A stretch of 14,317 nucleotides of DNA from UBA7672 sp035548775 (GTDB lineage: Bacteria > Pseudomonadota > Alphaproteobacteria > Caulobacterales > Hyphomonadaceae), in assembly GCA_035548775.1 (NCBI GenBank), contig DASZSI010000051.1, forward strand, positions 1 through 14,317. The letters are read 5' to 3'. Positions 12,317 to 14,317 of this stretch are shown in pieces (the stretch's first letter is position 1; each line of letters begins with the position of its first letter). Under the pieces are notes generated by a model. It did no database searches. It was not told the origin of the DNA and was given only the letters and a program-made list of their open reading frames with translations. The translations under genes and the position numbers were made by a program.

Positions 12317-13870
12317 ATGATCAGCCGCATCACCACCTTTGCGTTCGAGGGCGTGGAAGCGCGTCCGATCGACGTGCAGGTGCAGCTATCCGGCGGAGCA
12401 AACGCTTTCAACATTGTCGGCCTGCCCGACAAGGCGGTGGGCGAAAGCCGGGAACGCGTGCGTGCGGCGTTCACCTCGCTTGGCCTGTCGCTTCCGCCGG
12501 AGCGGACGACGGTAAACCTCGCGCCGGCTGACCTGCCCAAGGAGGGCAGCCACTACGATCTTGCGATTGCGCTTGCGATCCTGGCCGCCATCGGAGCGAT
12601 TCCTCGCGACAGTCTCGAAGGCGTCGCTGCGATTGGCGAACTGGCGCTCGATGGCGGGCTGGCGAACACCGCGGGCGCGTTGCCGGCGGCAATGGCTGCC
12701 GAAGCGATGGAGATGGCGCTCGTCTGTCCGGCCGCCTGTGGAGCGGAGGCGGCATGGTCGGGCGGCACGGTGCTGGCTGCTCCGTCACTGATTTCCCTGG
12801 TCAATCATTTCCAGGGGTCGCGACCGATCATGCCCGCGAAGTCCGGGCCTTTGGCCGAGCCGGACGCCGTGCCTGATCTGCGCGATGTGAAGGGCCAGGA
12901 AGGCGCCAAGCGGGCGCTCGAGATCGCGGCGGCCGGCGGGCACAATCTTCTGATGATCGGTCCGCCCGGCTCGGGAAAGTCGATGCTTGCGCAACGCTTG
13001 CCAGGCCTCCTGCCGCCGCTGTCCGCGCGCGAACTGCTTGAGGTAAGCCAGATTCATTCCATCGCCGGGCTGCTGGAACGTGGCCAGCTTTCGCGCGTGC
13101 GTCCCTTCCGTGCGCCGCACCACTCGGCTTCCATGGCGGCGATGGTGGGCGGAGGCATCAAGGCCAAGCCGGGCGAAGCCTCGATGGCGCATCATGGCGT
13201 CCTTTTTCTGGATGAGTTGCCGGAGTTCACGGCGCAGGTTCTCGATTCGCTCCGGCAGCCGATGGAGAACGGCGAGGCGGTTATCTCCCGCGCCAATCGT
13301 CACGTCCGCTACCCCAGCCGCTTCCAGCTCGTCGCCGCCGCCAATCCCTGCAAGTGTGGGGGAGGGCCCGGCGCGTTTGCCTGCCGGAAGGGGCCAGCTT
13401 GCCAGGCCAACTATTTCTCCCGCATATCGGGGCCGTTCCTCGACCGAATTGATCTCTTCGTCGATGTAGCGGCGGTCACAGCCTCGGATCTTTCCCTGCC
13501 GCCGCCAGCAGAAGGCACAGCCGAGGCGGCGGTGCGCGTGGCAAAGGCGCGTGAGCGCCAGGCAAAACGTTATGGTGAGATCGCGGACAATCGCCGCGCC
13601 ATAAATGCGGACGCTCCGGGACCCGAGATCGAAGGGTTGTGCCGGCCGGATGCAGGCGCTCGCGCCTTGCTGACACAGGCGGCCGAGCAGATGGCGCTGT
13701 CCGCCCGCGCCTATCACCGCGTGCTCAAGGTCGCCCGCACCATCGCCGATCTCGATGGCGCACAGGCGGTGGCCCGCGTCCATGCTGCCGAGGCGCTGAC
13801 CTACCGTTATCGTCCGCCCGCGACGACGGCGCAAACCTCGCGTGCGGGATTGCGTGGGCTCAGCGCATGA
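12317..13870 (+). CDS. comM: ComM/YifB family Mg-chelatase-like AAA+ ATPase
   Basis: ComM is a hexameric AAA+ helicase that promotes branch migration during integration of incoming DNA in natural transformation, and it is also found in non-transformable bacteria. The protein has 517 residues, a normal length. A Lon-like N-terminal ChlI domain (about 20-141: VEARPIDVQVQLSGG, FNIVGLPDKAVGESRERVRAAF) is followed by the AAA+ core. That core has Walker A GPPGSGKS (215-222), RAPHHSASMAAMVGGG, Walker B GVLFLDE (294-300), a zinc-binding-like set C345, C347, C356 and C362, and SGPFLDRIDL (371-380). A C-terminal Mg-chelatase domain ends with HRVLKVARTIADLDG. The start at 12317 gives MISRITTFAFEGVEA, the standard N-terminus. 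An in-frame ATG at 12257 would add 20 residues unlike the family. All motifs look intact. Confidence 0.96.
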   Translation: MISRITTFAFEGVEARPIDVQVQLSGGANAFNIVGLPDKAVGESRERVRAAFTSLGLSLPPERTTVNLAPADLPKEGSHYDLAIALAILAAIGAIPRDSLEGVAAIGELALDGGLANTAGALPAAMAAEAMEMALVCPAACGAEAAWSGGTVLAAPSLISLVNHFQGSRPIMPAKSGPLAEPDAVPDLRDVKGQEGAKRALEIAAAGGHNLLMIGPPGSGKSMLAQRLPGLLPPLSARELLEVSQIHSIAGLLERGQLSRVRPFRAPHHSASMAAMVGGGIKAKPGEASMAHHGVLFLDELPEFTAQVLDSLRQPMENGEAVISRANRHVRYPSRFQLVAAANPCKCGGGPGAFACRKGPACQANYFSRISGPFLDRIDLFVDVAAVTASDLSLPPPAEGTAEAAVRVAKARERQAKRYGEIADNRRAINADAPGPEIEGLCRPDAGARALLTQAAEQMALSARAYHRVLKVARTIADLDGAQAVARVHAAEALTYRYRPPATTAQTSRAGLRGLSA

Positions 13871-13953
13871 CGCTGCGGCTTTCGGCGTAAACCCGGCCCT
13901 AGAAAGCCTTCCGTTAATCGTCTGGTCAGCACGGCGCCCGCAGGGTCGGCGCC

Positions 13954-14317
13954 ATGAGCGATCAGGCCCTTCCGCCTTCGATGACCACTGTCGAGTCCCT
14001 CTCGGCTGTTGTCCACGGCTGGCCGGGCGCGGCGCTTGCCATTGGCGCCGACGGGCGAGTGGTGGCCGCAAGCCCGCTCTCCGGCCTTATCGAAGGCATG
14101 CGCGCGCCCTTCGATCTTCCTGCCGCCGCCGTCGCCTCGCAGATCGTGGACGCCGCCGGCCGCCGCTGGCGCGTGTCCGTTCCGGTCGCCGGCATTCGCC
14201 TGGCCACTGCGGACCTCAAGGAAGAACCCGACGTGGCGCATCGTTTCACCGCGGCGGTCAGCCACGAGATCCGCACCCCGCTCAACGGCATTCTCGGCAT
14301 GGCGGCGCTGCTGGAAG
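13954..14317 (+). CDS. soluble sensor histidine kinase, N-terminal part (runs off the window)
   Basis: The visible 121 codons start at the ATG at 13954 (AGGG 8 nt upstream) and stay open to the end. Residues 1-95 contain no membrane helix. They have a short PAS-like or linker pattern (WPGAALAIGADGRVVAASPLSGL, then RRWRVSVPVAGIRL), too small for a full PAS domain. From about 97 a HisKA domain begins, with H104 in FTAAVSHEIRTPLNGILGM. This H-box form is typical of hybrid kinases. The ATPase domain and any receiver domain lie beyond the window. It follows comM by 83 bp on the same strand. The kinase call is firm from the H-box; the rest of the architecture is unknown. Confidence 0.88.
   Translation, partial: MSDQALPPSMTTVESLSAVVHGWPGAALAIGADGRVVAASPLSGLIEGMRAPFDLPAAAVASQIVDAAGRRWRVSVPVAGIRLATADLKEEPDVAHRFTAAVSHEIRTPLNGILGMAALLE

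Noticed and set aside
13913..13935. Possible CtrA box (TTAA-N7-TTAA) before the last kinase gene
   Set aside because: Only one TTAA half is present; the second half reads GTCA, so the match is too weak.
12785..14071. 428-codon open frame on the minus strand
   Set aside because: It is a shadow of comM and the following kinase gene; both sense-strand genes have unambiguous motifs.

Overview
The window reads as high-GC chromosomal DNA from an alphaproteobacterium. The evidence is strong G/C bias at third codon positions, an RsmI-YraN-BON lipoprotein-GshB-ComM gene order, an LpoA-like lipoprotein made of only the periplasmic-binding domain, and a UrcA-family exported protein. A Caulobacterales/Hyphomonadaceae-like host is my best guess, but that is inference. 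I see no rRNA, tRNA, CRISPR array, insertion sequence or phage gene. It looks like core chromosome with a few lineage-specific regulatory insertions.

Layout. (1) Bases 1-2650 are minus-strand genes. In transcription order they are a DUF2975 membrane protein (2650-2105), a small Cro/CI-type HTH regulator (1967-1704), a membrane-anchored AraC-type regulator (1617-400) and the start of a UrcA-family secreted protein (225 to the window edge). (2) Bases 2821-6801 are plus strand: rdgB (nucleotide-pool sanitation), a stand-alone CheY-like receiver, a multi-pass histidine kinase, then hemW. The signalling pair sits between two housekeeping genes that are often neighbours. (3) A minus-strand LpoA-like lipoprotein (8115-6805) converges on hemW and diverges from rsmI. 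Its start codon overlaps that of rsmI by 7 bp. (4) Bases 8109-11814 are plus strand: rsmI, yraN, a two-BON lipoprotein, gshB and a GFA-family zinc protein. (5) A 66-codon hypothetical gene, comM, and the 5' part of a soluble histidine kinase finish the window.

How the parts fit. The lpoA/rsmI/yraN/BON group matches the E. coli yraL-yraM-yraN-yraP neighbourhood (envelope and rRNA modification). gshB followed 10 bp later by a GFA protein suggests glutathione synthesis coupled to use of a glutathione adduct. The window holds five regulatory or signalling genes (HTH, AraC-TM, receiver, kinase, second kinase), each near short inverted repeats that could be operators or RNA hairpins. I did not find a clearly new defence or mobile system. 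The best leads are the membrane-tethered AraC/UrcA locus with its dyads, the HTH/DUF2975 pair with a perfect palindrome, and the face-to-face overlapping starts of lpoA and rsmI.
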